Origin: Stenopsyche tienmushanensis
Taxonomy: Eukaryota; Arthropoda; Insecta; Trichoptera; Stenopsychidae
DNA: 64,000 nucleotides
Assembly: GCA_008973525.1 (NCBI GenBank)
Contig: WACJ01000046.1
Span: forward strand, 558,001-622,000
Reading direction: 5' to 3'
The position numbers were made by a program, and so were the translations under genes. This document shows positions 47,841-58,640 of the stretch, piece by piece. A model generated the notes under the pieces. It had not been told where the DNA came from, searched no databases, and was given only the letters and a program-made list of their open reading frames with translations. The stretch's first letter is position 1; every line of letters starts with the position of its first letter.

Positions 47841-48990
47841 AAATATTTAGTGGAGTTTTGGACGTATAAATATCAAATATTTATGACGCAAACTTAGTTA
47901 TAATAATGAGGGTTAACTAAGATCGCAATAAAATGAATTTATCACGTGAAAGCTACAGACATTTGCGGTTGGAGTTGTGAACATTTGCACAAATTTAGCT
48001 CGGCTTAACCTTTCGCCATCTAGTCGCTGGAAAATTGTATTTTCTATGAATATTTCATAAAAAAATTATCATCACATATTACTTGTTTAGCATATATTAA
48101 TCTACAGTGTCAAGAAGATTTATCAAATACTTAAATACGAGTATATGACAAGCATTACAATACAAGTCACGTTGAAGGTTATCTTTGATTTGATATTAAA
48201 CGCATGTCAAGTACATTTCATCCTTTCTATTAATACATCATGATTGATTTTCAATTCAATTTTAGCTGTAATTTTTTTTAACCTCAATGCCGATTAGCTG
48301 ACTTATCTTAAAACAACCACTCCAATGCTTAATAATATTGATTTTAAAACTTTTCAGAATTTAATTAAGCTTTAGAATGATAAAATATTGATATACGCGC
48401 GATTAAAATTAGTAATCATAAATCTCAACAGTTCAATAACAATGTTGAAATGGATTAAAAATGATTATGTAGTCAAGAATGTTTATGGCGTTTCACTTTA
48501 ATGTTAAAAATATAATATAAAAATATATTTAATATTACAATTAATTTATTATATTTTGTCATAAAAATGATATTAATGAATGATACTTTCTAACAAAGTC
48601 ATAAAATTGAAAAATACTCTGTTTGATTTTCACTTAATGATTTATTATCATAAATAAAGAGCCCTCTTTTCTATTCGTCGCCTTATTAAAAATGATTGAC
48701 TGATCTATTATGCTCTATAATCGTTCATAGCCATAAAATTCCGACTCAACTTTTCTTATATCTTTTTTAAATAAACTAGAAAACTTCACTATTAAACGCT
48801 TGTTATTTGAATTTTATTTATTTTTAAATAATTAAAACGTAGAAAAATATGCTGTTTAAGACAAACTATTAAATTGGAGCTTTATTATCAATCGGAGTTA
48901 GAGTATTATATCATTTTTTTAATGTGGCTTTTAGCAATATATTTTATGGAACTTTTGCCAATCATTTTGACATGGTTTTTCATAGTTAAT
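47841..48990. other. AT-rich spacer
   Basis: Nothing recognisable. Confidence 0.5.
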
Positions 48991-49095
48991 ATATGCATGT
49001 AAAATGTGGTCATTAGCCACACCTTCTATATATTTGAACCCAAGATGGTTGTGTTACTACTCCGACTGCTTAGTCGCGGGATTTTAATGTCGTGA
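48991..49095 (-). repeat. tRNA-derived SINE, copy 1 of a local family
   Basis: On the minus strand an A-box-like TAAGCAGTCGG (49062-49072) precedes a B-box-like GGTTCAAATAT (49030-49040), with a shortened 21-nt interval. The 105-bp block aligns along its length with 57714-57810 and partly with 54421-54508, so it is an interspersed family. Confidence 0.6.
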
Positions 49096-51289
49096 GGTAT
49101 GACTAAAACTTTTGAGTATTTGTCTCTATAAATACTCTATACCTACTCGATATCTATAAATACTCAATATCTGTATATTTAAAGTCATCTTCTACAGTCA
49201 ATTCTTGTGATTCTACATCAATTTTATAATGAAATCAATCAGTAAAGTGAGAAAAATTGTGTGCAAAATTTTATGCCAGACTCAATCCAGCTATTAAAGT
49301 TTTGCTGTTGTTTATTTCAAGGATCTAATAGACAACTAATTTGACAAACATATACAACTGTGTAATTTTGATATCTTGTGACCGATAGCCTAAAATTCTT
49401 CAAAAATTTGATTTTCTGTTCAATGTTAACTCTATCATCTTCATCATCATTATCCTAGACACACCTAGTCCATTTGCGAAAAAAATTGCATCCATATCGG
49501 CTGTATTATATATAATACTTACCATTTTTGGCGTTCAATATTAAAGGTAGTGTTATGTTGCCCGACAATGTTTTATTCCACATCAAATCAGCATAAAAGA
49601 GGTTCTTTCAGGAGAAGGTAGATGAATGATCAAACTTTAATGCAAAAGTTCATTTTGATTCGGTCTAGAGTATTTAATCGACATTAAATGGATTGGCGAC
49701 GGTTACGAGGCATTACGTCTTTCTATTGCGAATATCAAATAACGTCTACTCTGCAGATGTTTCAAGAACGAGCCGAAATCTGCATCTTCCCTTGTCTCTC
49801 CGCGATACCCTTTATTATATATCCTGTGGCTGTTGTCTATCTCTTCTCCGCTTTGTTTTTCTAAGCTTAACCAATCCCAAAGCAATTGCCCAAGCTTATC
49901 GCTTTAAGATAAACATCATCTCACAGTTGATGCGCCATATGTCGCATTCTTAGAGTTCGTATTTATCAGAGTTTTTAAACTTCAAGACAAATTTCAATCC
50001 CTTAAATTAACCCTAACGAATTTCTCAGAACGTAACAGTAGCGTGATCTCCGATGTAAATTTATAAATTGTCATCAAACTGGATGAACATAACGATGAAC
50101 GATTGGCGGCTTTTACGACAAGAAGTCCAGGTTGATATCTGCCACAAGGATAGCTTTAAAAAGTAACCCACTCAAGATGACCATGCTGATTTTATTGAAA
50201 ATCGCATCTTGGAATCTATTGAATTCTATTGAAAATTTTGGATCCTAAAATCCATAAAAAATATTATTTTTTATTTTTTTATGAAATATAATAAGTATTG
50301 CCCACCACAAGTTTTTGGAGCACTCAATACTGAAGAATTTTTTGAGTAATTAAATTTATATGTAATGAAAAATTTATCTTGAAATTGGTAATGATGATAA
50401 TCCATAATAAACATAATGTATACTTAACTTAAATATTTTAGATGTTAAAATTTAGCTTGTAATTAAGATAAAGTTATGAATTCAAAACCTAAGTTTAAGT
50501 ATATTGTTAATCTTCGTGTAATATAGATACTCTTAGTTTGTAAATTAAATTATTTTAATAAAGATTAATTTGATTAAGAATTTTAGTTGATATAAAAAGG
50601 CAAGTATTATCAAAATCATGGAAAAAAATCACAAGAACTTTATTTACTTAAAGATATAAAAGCTTTATATAAATAATATTATAAACGCGTTTCATCAGGC
50701 TTATATTTTAAGATCTGCTTATCATGACGGTTAATATTTTTAGTAGCAAACCGAAATACTCGAAGAATATAGTTCATATTTTTATGAAGCTGAAATATTT
50801 GGCTTAAGCCCTTCCTTGGGATATAACAGTGATTTTGGTACTAAAAATAATTTCAAATTAGTTTAAAGAATATAATCATTTTTACCAAGAATTTTTTTTT
50901 CCAAGCAGCCAATATTCTCAATGGAATTCTTATAATGTTATTTATATAATGTAAAGACTTTCAGTTATTTTGTCATGAATTTCTGAAAAATTCCTACTTT
51001 TTAAACGGATTGCCGGAATTTCCCCTTAATAATAACGACTGAAAGTATCTAAAAAAGTACATACCGAAAAATTTGCACCATCTGGCTGCATATTTGGAAT
51101 ATAGATAATAAAAAAAATGTAATGAAGATTTTTTTAATGCTTAGTAATATTTGTATGACTGACCTCAAAGATAAGACAGTCTTAATATTCAAAACTCATC
51201 CCAATTAGTTTATGTTTCAACTATTTCATACATTTATCTGTCTCAAATATATTCAACTATCGTTGATTGCTCTCTTATCTGTTTAAGAA
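49096..51289. other. AT-rich spacer with one GC-richer patch
   Basis: TCTATAAATACTC occurs twice near 49125-49170. A GC-richer patch at about 49680-49970 has open frames on both strands without recognisable motifs. Otherwise nothing. Confidence 0.4.
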
Positions 51290-51690
51290 TCTTTTACCCT
51301 TTGGCTTTGTCTTCGGGCTGTATAACTTTATTCTGTAACATCTTAAGGAACATTATTCCGAGTCGTAAATTAACATAAAACAATGTCTAGCCAAGACAAC
51401 TTGCGGCAGCTAACCGGGAAGGCGTCAAATAATTTGCAACTAATTCCGCCTAATCCAGAACAATTTGGGCAAAATGTCCCCCTTCGTCTTCAAGAATAGT
51501 CTTCAAAGGGTTAATTGAGAGCATTTTACCGCTCCGAAGAATCGAAGAGGAATAGAGCTTTCCTTCTCTTCGAAGGACGATGTGGCAGAAGCTTTTAAGA
51601 GTAATAATATCACGGAGCTTTATGCATGAACGAACGATATGGAAGCTCCGGACTGAAAGCTCTTTCACAAATGACTTATGCTGCTTGATT
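51290..51690. other. GC-richer island with nested inverted repeats
   Basis: AGAGCTTTC (from 51554) pairs with GAAAGCTCT (51655-51663). Inside, CGGAGCTT (51613-51620) pairs with AAGCTCCG (51643-51650). The nested symmetry involves the same AGCTTTC word seen at 13766-13800. A 72-codon minus-strand frame here is probably incidental. Confidence 0.35.
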
Positions 51691-53120
51691 GCAGAATATA
51701 TACGTAGCTCTAGAAGTAAAATAACAAGCCGTTGATTATTTCCTCAATCCACCACTGGATAAAAGCTTTTCATATATGTCGGTAGCCTAAGTTGTGGTTT
51801 ATTTGGCTTCGCAACCGATTACAATACTAAATATTCAAAGATATTGAAAGGATTTCGCAAACGGAGATGAAAGATATATATTAAATGGCTTTCTATTTAT
51901 AAGTTATCTTTGATCTCCTTTAATCGATATGAGTTCAAATTTGCACACATATATCAAATATGCACACATATAACAGATATTTAAGATAATTAGGTTTCAA
52001 TAAATTTCAATCTCTTCGCATATTCTTATAATAACGATAGATTAAAATCAGTATTTTTGAAGTGACTGACGTCAAATCAAGACGTCATGAACATGTACGA
52101 CGATGCGTCGATTACAAGCTTCGTCTGAGCACACCGACTATATGAGCCACCTTGAGTCAAGTAAATAAGTCATAAAATTATGGTTAATAATTCTCAGTCG
52201 TTCCAGTTTAAAAAAAACGTATTAAATGAAAATAATGTCAGGATATTTCATAATGTGGGCCTAAAAATAAAAATGAAATGATACCACGTGGAAAATTCCT
52301 TTGCAATATGATATTCAAAATGAATAAAATCTTTTCCCGTTTGACATATAAATATGAACAACGATCTCACTTTGCAAGAGACCCTATGGTACTTATCTGT
52401 ACAGGGGCGATTTATCATATTTGAAAATCCTGCAAGTGGAATTATTACTTTCGAAAAAGGGCGATGGGGGTGGTTGGGAAGGAATGTCGACGCGAGGATA
52501 GAAATATATATGAGGAATTAGAGAGGAGCTTTTAGCCAAGTAATTTATATGAAAGTTTTTGACCTGGATTTCAATATACGCTTTGCTGATATTGGTACAT
52601 ATGAATCGATTTCCAAGCCTTCTGCCTTTAAAACAACTAATGTATTGTCGAAGCACGTTATCCATACATCTATGTATACCGTATCGACTCCACGTTTTTC
52701 GGCTTAATAAATTGAATTATTATTTCTCAACATATTTTATACGAATAATGAATACATGGAAGAAAAAAATGTTAAAGCTCTATTCAATTTGTGCGTACCA
52801 GATGAGGCGGCTTTAGACGAGCGCGTATAATATCCATAGGAATATCACTTATTTTTTAAAACTGGATGTATTAGTTTAATAAATGTCATCTAAACATATC
52901 AACATCCTTATTTATTTACTCATCATGGGAATACATAAATTTGACATAATAAATACTTGTGAATATATTTCTTATTCTATTTTTATGTTCATTATTATTA
53001 ATTTTCCTCTAAAAAATGAGTATGTATCATTATTTATACCTATCAATTTGATTAGTTTCAATTTATTTTAAATTAATAAAGTAGAACCTTTTTTCTGCGC
53101 AATTATTCTATGATATATTA
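51691..53120. other. AT-rich spacer with small GC-richer patches
   Basis: GC-richer patches near 52080-52160 and 52440-52530. No gene recognised. Confidence 0.4.
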
Positions 53121-54311
53121 CAGGTATCCAGACAAAAGTATTTTTTTAATAAGTAACTTTGATGGTCAGTTATGTTTCACCTGTTGATCAGATTGCCACG
53201 TCTTTATTTTGTCAGAGTTTGATCAACGGCTGAAAATAGAATAGATTACAAAAACAACTCCTACTAACAATAAAAGGCTTTGTTCTGAGCAAACTATTTT
53301 TTCGCTGTTGTATTCTGTACGAGTCTCATTAAAAAATCAGGCAATTACGGCAACTAAAAGCATCTGTGCTATTAATGGCGAAGTTCTGTTGATTTGACAA
53401 TACTGTAAATTGTTTAGAAATTTTAAATCGAGCAATTTTTCCTCAGTAGACGAAAGCAAGAAGGGAATCTCCTAAAATTATCGATGACGATCGCATAGCT
53501 TCAGAAATTGAAGCTAATCCAAAATTTTTCATTTGACAAATGACGAAAAACGAATATTTATGCTTCAGCGTTCAAAAAAATTGCAAAACATCTGCAAAGT
53601 GTGGAAACAAGGCCGCACGTATTATTTGAAGAGAATAAGGCGGCGCACATACGCATGTGTGAAGCTTTCCTCGACGAAGAAACTAAAATGCTGTTCTTAG
53701 AATACATGGTGACTGCAGATGAGAAATGGTTTATGTACGAAAATAAGTGACCCAAAAAGCAATGGTTATAGGCACGGCAAGTACCAAAAACAACCCCTAA
53801 ATCAGATCTTACTACAAAAATAGTCCTATCGTCTGTTTAGTGAGATATTCATGGTATAATGTATTTTGAATTGCTGAAATGCGAAGAAATAATCATGGCT
53901 GAAAAATACTGCTGTCAACTGGACAGAATATAAAATAAATTGAAAAAAGAGCCTGCTTTGATTAACCTGTCACACGATGTACCTCTAACACATCAACGCG
54001 TGGCATCATACCGCTAAAATTACTCGTTAATGCACTTGGATAAATTATCGGACTTGACACTATCTAGTTACCACTTGTTTAATTCCTTATAGAGTTTTTT
54101 AGATTTAGGTATAAAAAACGATCTTTTGGACTATTTTTAATCGAAAACACCTAATTTTTATGAAAAAAAAAATAGATTAAAATACCCAATAAGTAGAGAA
54201 AGGTCTTAAATATCGATGGTAATTATTTTGCAGAATAATATTTGTTAATAATTTAGTTATAAAAAAATTAATTTATTGTATAAAAATGCCCTTTTGTTTG
54301 GGTACATCTGA
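53121..54311 (+). mobile_element. Mariner transposon, complete from end to end, inactive
   Basis: About 1.19 kb between TA at 53119-53120 and TA at 54312-54313. Ends are CAGGTATCCAGACAAAAG on the left and, read inward from the right, TCAGATGTACCCAAACAAAA, similar with small indels. The interior encodes a broken mariner transposase on the plus strand. The ends differ from the mariner at 35715, so this is a separate lineage. Confidence 0.85.
53380..54160 (+). pseudogene. Mariner transposase with third catalytic residue lost
   Basis: Plus-strand frames give IIDDDRIASEIEANPKFF (HTH2 region), CKTSAK, HIRMCEAFLDEETKMLFLEY, then MVTADEKWFMYENK at about 53706-53748 with the first catalytic Asp. Next come PKKQWL, QVPKTTPKSDLTTKIVLSS, GIMYFELLK, YCCQLDR, LSHDVPLTHQ (about 53966-53995, second Asp kept but the following ARPH lost) and SDLTLSSYHLF (about 54048-54080), where the third Asp of SDYHLF is Ser. 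Multiple stops and frameshifts. Confidence 0.82.
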
Positions 54312-54420
54312 TAGTAAAGAACTATTAAAGTTCAAAAACTTTAAATTGGGAAAAATTTTAATTCACATTTTCAAAGAAATTCCTATATATTACTCTCAAA
54401 ATTGTGTTTATATGTTTTTT

Positions 54421-54508
54421 AATCTCCTGTTAGTAAGCCACACCTCATGTAGATTTGAATATAAGAAGTTTGAATTAAGAGTACTAATGCTTAAATATAA
54501 TATTTTCA
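54421..54508 (-). repeat. tRNA-derived SINE, copy 3, most diverged
   Basis: Aligns with 48991-49095, sharing TAGTAAGCCACACCT (against CATTAGCCACACCTT), GATTTGAA and ACTAATGCTTA (against CCGACTGCTTA). B-box and A-box sequences are eroded. Confidence 0.4.
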
Positions 54509-54559
54509 AATTATATTTTAAAAGGTTAGGATGTATACTTTTTCAAATACGTGTCATTG

Positions 54560-54870
54560 ATGGACCATTATGAAACCTAAGCATAACTGCCATATCAAGT
54601 GAATACATGAAGCTTAACTCTAGTTGTCCTTATGGGATGGGGGAGGTCCATTGTCATGATGAAATGTGAATCTTGTTTCATTCATACTAAAGAATTTTAC
54701 TTTTTGTTTCTAGTTAAGGTTTGATTGATAAAAATACAATTATTTTAAGAGCTTTTTTTGTTCGAGTAATTCAAAATGGATGATTTTTTTGTACATCTGA
54801 CCAAGTATGCAACATATCCTATCTTAGAAGCAAACGAAGATTAATGGTTGAAATGAGTATATCCCAAACG
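54560..54870 (-). pseudogene. Mariner transposase fragment, opposite strand to its neighbour
   Basis: The minus strand reads KKIIHFELLEQKKLL (about 54745-54790), matching the GIIHFELLxPxxT mariner motif. It continues in the same frame through two stops to ETRFTFHHDNGPPPSHK (about 54640-54680), matching VIFHHDNARPHxxK with the second catalytic Asp. The expected 34-residue spacing to the third Asp is not kept; SLDMAV follows too soon, so a deletion is likely. It lies just right of the complete plus-strand mariner. Confidence 0.68.
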
Positions 54871-57713
54871 AAACAGCTACTATTGTTACCACTTAAAATT
54901 ATAATTAATTATCCATTTATTGTCGAGGTACTTGTTGAGAAATTATGTGCCTTAATATAATAATTAGGAATTGCATATATTCAATTGCTGTTTATTATCG
55001 ACCATGAATAACAATTTTTCGATTTGCCTTAATTTATTGGAAAATATAAAAGTGATACGTTTATAACTAGTATATTTTTTCCACGAGTAATATGCGAGGG
55101 TTTTTTTTAACTAATCGCTATCATAACATAATACGTTATCTCTTTACGTTATAAATTAGCCTTCCGGTTAAGGGCATAAAAAATCTCTTTTAAATATAAA
55201 ATTTTTCATTTCGTCCCACACCCTCCACCCACAAGGAAAATATGTTAAAAGCCTTTTCCCCACCGGCCGCCATTTTTCATCCCACTCTACAAAGGGTAAA
55301 TAAAAGTCTAGAATCACCTTATTTGGGATACCCGCTTAAACAAGAACAATTCATTGTCGAGGAGCAGAGCTCGTTTGGATAGTTGAACACTAACAAAGGG
55401 AGAGATGAGAGAGCATCACGCCCTAGGGAGACATAATTCTTGGTGTCTGTTACGGACTTATTCCTTCCTATCATTTACAAGCCATGATTTCAGGTGCTTC
55501 TGAATCAGAGCTTAAATTTCAGAATTTGTCTCGCAAGACCTCATACATAAGCAAGGACAATTTGAAACACTTTCGGCTTTTTTTATATTCCAATAAAATC
55601 CGAACCGTCGTAAAAAGTACTATTTTATATTTTCCAGACTGATATATATATATATGAGGTTATATAAGATGAGGGTGGTTGAAGGATAGGAAAAATTACC
55701 AACTATTTACTTAAAAACTTTTCTTTTCCTTTACTTCTTTTTGGTGGGTGGGAAACAGGCTTTCTTTATCCTTGTAACGACAGGTACTCAAAGTTCGTAA
55801 TAATCTATTCAGAGCGACAGCTATTTTTTCAATCGGAATCCATTAAATGACATTGAAAAATTCTTCTTACCCCGCACGAGTTTCCCACTTTTCATTCGCA
55901 CAAGATTTGTTACGGCCTTCAGATGTCTGCTTTAGTACTCCAAATCCTTTTACGGTGATTTTATTTTTAAATTTGTTACATCTATTTTTAATTCAATTTG
56001 ATGTAACCCCATGTTGAAAATAGCGTATTAGAATAATAAAAAAGACATTTAAAATAAATATCCTTCTCTCTAAAGTAGACATAATATCATATGGCGGTAT
56101 GTCGTGAAGTGGCGTGAATTATATTCAATAAGTTGAAAACTATACAAAATTTCTGAAAAAGTAAATTCAGTATATAGTCTATGTAAAATCAAAGTTATAT
56201 GTTAACCGTGAAGAACAGGTCCAAAAAATCTTCAAACTTTTCAATTGATTATAGCCAATACAATATAGGGTACTTTCCTTATGTAATATAAATGTATATA
56301 TTGTTTTAATTAAGGGATTCAAAATGTTATTTTACTGATATTTGATCTGTTTTATGTATACCCATTAACATATATATTAATAAATAGGATACCGTTTTTT
56401 GATGCATCATAACTGATTTTTTTTGATAACCTCATTTTGAATATATTTTTATAGTATTTCAAATTCATGTTTTACTTGTTGTATGCTTGTTCTTTTAATT
56501 TTAAATTGTTATTAAATAAAATGCGATATATAAAATTCAATAGAAATGTACACTTCTATTTCAAAAAGAATAGCACAGTTAAAGTCAAATATATCTTAAA
56601 TCTGCTACGATTGAAGTAACACAAGTTCCACAAGCGTCCACGTAAGGTTATCCACTTCTGAAGTCGTCCTAATAAGCATAAGAGGGTTATGGGCAAAAAA
56701 GGGGCGAAGGGTCATGACTTTTTTTGGCAGTTGCCATGCATTATTTCCGATTTTATCCGTTAAAGGGATGAAAACTTGTCAAAGTTTCAAGTGATGCCAA
56801 ATTTGCGAGAGGAAACTTTCCGTTCAAATCTTGGGCCGAGTCGAATGTGCCCCATCCCAGAACAAAATGTTTACTTTGAGAGTTTGGCGACGGCCGTCAG
56901 AGAGGTTTTTCAAAAGCGAAAATCAGCGATGCGAAAAGTGAAAATCGGCGATAAGATAAAATATAAATACCAGGAAAACTTCCATCTTCGGATTATTGGC
57001 CTCAAAACTTCCAAGCTATCAAGAGCCACCGAACGTTCTGATGCCCGCAATAATATTATTTTTCAAAGTTCAAATTGATTGTGTAAAGTTTCTATAGACA
57101 CACCCTTTAAAATATTCCATGAAATGCTTACACTTCTCTTTGGACTTATAAATTGCAATAACGTCGTGTTCTTTTTTTCTGAATATCAATGAGACTTTAA
57201 CTGCTTCATAAATTCGTACGTGCTGATTGCATTAGCATTTTTAACGGGACGCGTTTTTAGATTTTTTTTAAATACGAGCTAACGTGGAAAAAGCCAAGAT
57301 CAAAGACGTCATTTCCAAATATTACACACATTTTTCATTATTAAAAATTATTTTTAATTAGGAATTACGATCCAATACCAATATATAATACTAACTTTTA
57401 TGTCATTGTCTGATCTATTAAACATAAAAAATATTAGATTTTTAATTTTAAATTTATATCGAGATAATATCAATTTTATCAAAAACATTTATAGGTGAAA
57501 TGGAAGAGGTTAATATATTATGACGAAAATTAAATAGTAAATCACAATTTTCATTCGAAATGTCCGATTTTAGACCAAACTGCATTGCGTAATTGGTTTA
57601 AAAAACGCACTTGTTTTCGATCAAAAATATATTTAATTTAACTGTAAAAAAATCTCAATGTGATTTTTTTGAAGTGGTTAATATGGGATCCACCACATAT
57701 ATATATATATATG
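54871..57713. other. Non-coding DNA with two GC-richer islands
   Basis: Islands at about 55140-56000 and 56630-57080. The second has a 100-codon plus-strand frame (56776-57078) with no recognised motif. Intervening DNA is AT-rich, with (TA)n tracts near 55643 and 57697. Confidence 0.35.
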
Positions 57714-57810
57714 TTTGCTTAAAATGTCATCACTAGTTACACTTGTAGATTTGAACTCAAGATGATTGACTTACTAGTCTGACTATTTTATTGCGATATT
57801 TTAATGTCTA
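57714..57810 (-). repeat. tRNA-derived SINE, copy 2
   Basis: Aligns along its length with 48991-49095 (shared AAAATGT, ATTTGAAC-CAAGATG, TTACTA, GACT, and ATTTTAATGTC words in the same order and spacing). The B box GAGTTCAAATC is readable on the minus strand. A (TA)n tract adjoins its left end. Confidence 0.6.
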
Positions 57811-58018
57811 TCGGTCTATTGGATTAGGAATTAAAAATATCTTGAACGCTTGCTCTTTGAAATTGGTCATCATGCAATAAAGACTCCCGCTTCGGCTCAC
57901 CCAGTTGACAGTATAGCGTCGCCAGCGTGCTCAAACCAGCGAAATTATGTTAAAATTGCCATTGGACTCATAAAACATATTGCATTTGCTATCGCTGAAT
58001 TACGACCACTCTCTTTTA

Positions 58019-58200
58019 GGGGGTATTCCAGTCTAGACTTTTGAAAAAATCAATTTTGTTTTTCTTTGCATTTTTTCAATGTTTTGACTCTTAAAAATAC
58101 ATTCCCCAAAGGAATTTTTAAAATTATAACTACTTACGGAGTTATAGCTATTTTAGTGAAAAAAATAAAACTGACAAAATAAGGCCAAAAAATGACTTGA
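58019..58200 (+). mobile_element. Kolobok-type terminus (partial element)
   Basis: GGGGGTATTCCAGTCTAGAC follows TTTTA at 58018. The first 11-12 bases are identical to the terminus at 19441, but the interior differs, so it is a related non-identical element. No opposite terminus or transposase was found to the right. The target reads TTTA rather than TTAA, perhaps mutated. Confidence 0.45.
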
Positions 58201-58433
58201 CTGAATTTTTTTAAAACCATTTTGTGATTTATTATTTTTTTAGTTAGGAACTATGGTGAAATATTTGCTAATTATGAATTATATTGTTAGATAGAGAAAA
58301 TCTAAACAGAACAATGATGACATTGACACTGGGTATACTATTTATTTCAAAGAAGAGAGTGATTTTTAGTCATATCGAAAATCACAACGAAAATTATCAT
58401 ACAACGATAACAGTTTGTAATTAAAATAATTTG

Positions 58434-58640
58434 TATTTCTCTAGTGGCTGTCTGGCATTTGAGATGCCAGATGTCAGGCATCCTTAAAATTTTACCAATA
58501 ATGCAAGACGTGCTTTAAATGTTATCAAAAATATGATTTTTTTAATTACCTTATTGTTTTCCTGTTTTTTTTATTAACTTTTTTATGCGATTTTGGACTA
58601 AAGTTAAAGTTAAAGTTTCAAAGTAATACGGTTTTTAAAA
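58434..58640 (+). repeat. Unknown interspersed repeat with stem-loop, copy 2
   Basis: Same family and orientation as 41231-41411. A perfect 8-bp stem TCTGGCAT/ATGCCAGA with a 5-nt loop sits at its left end. On the minus strand the hairpin is followed within ten bases by CTAG, as in Helitron 3' ends, but homology between the copies continues past that point, so a Helitron boundary is not supported. Confidence 0.72.

Noticed and set aside
53558..53755. Minus-strand 65-codon frame
   Set aside because: Antisense to the mariner transposase at 53121-54311.
54286..54573. Plus-strand 95-codon frame
   Set aside because: Starts in a mariner terminal repeat and crosses a SINE remnant; no coherent protein.
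57850..58044. Plus-strand 64-codon frame with balanced composition
   Set aside because: It ends inside the Kolobok-type terminus and shows no recognisable domain; not enough to call a gene.
58434..58470. Helitron 3' end (hairpin followed by CTAG on the minus strand)
   Set aside because: Homology with the 41231 copy continues beyond the CTAG and the following base is A, not the T expected of Helitrons.
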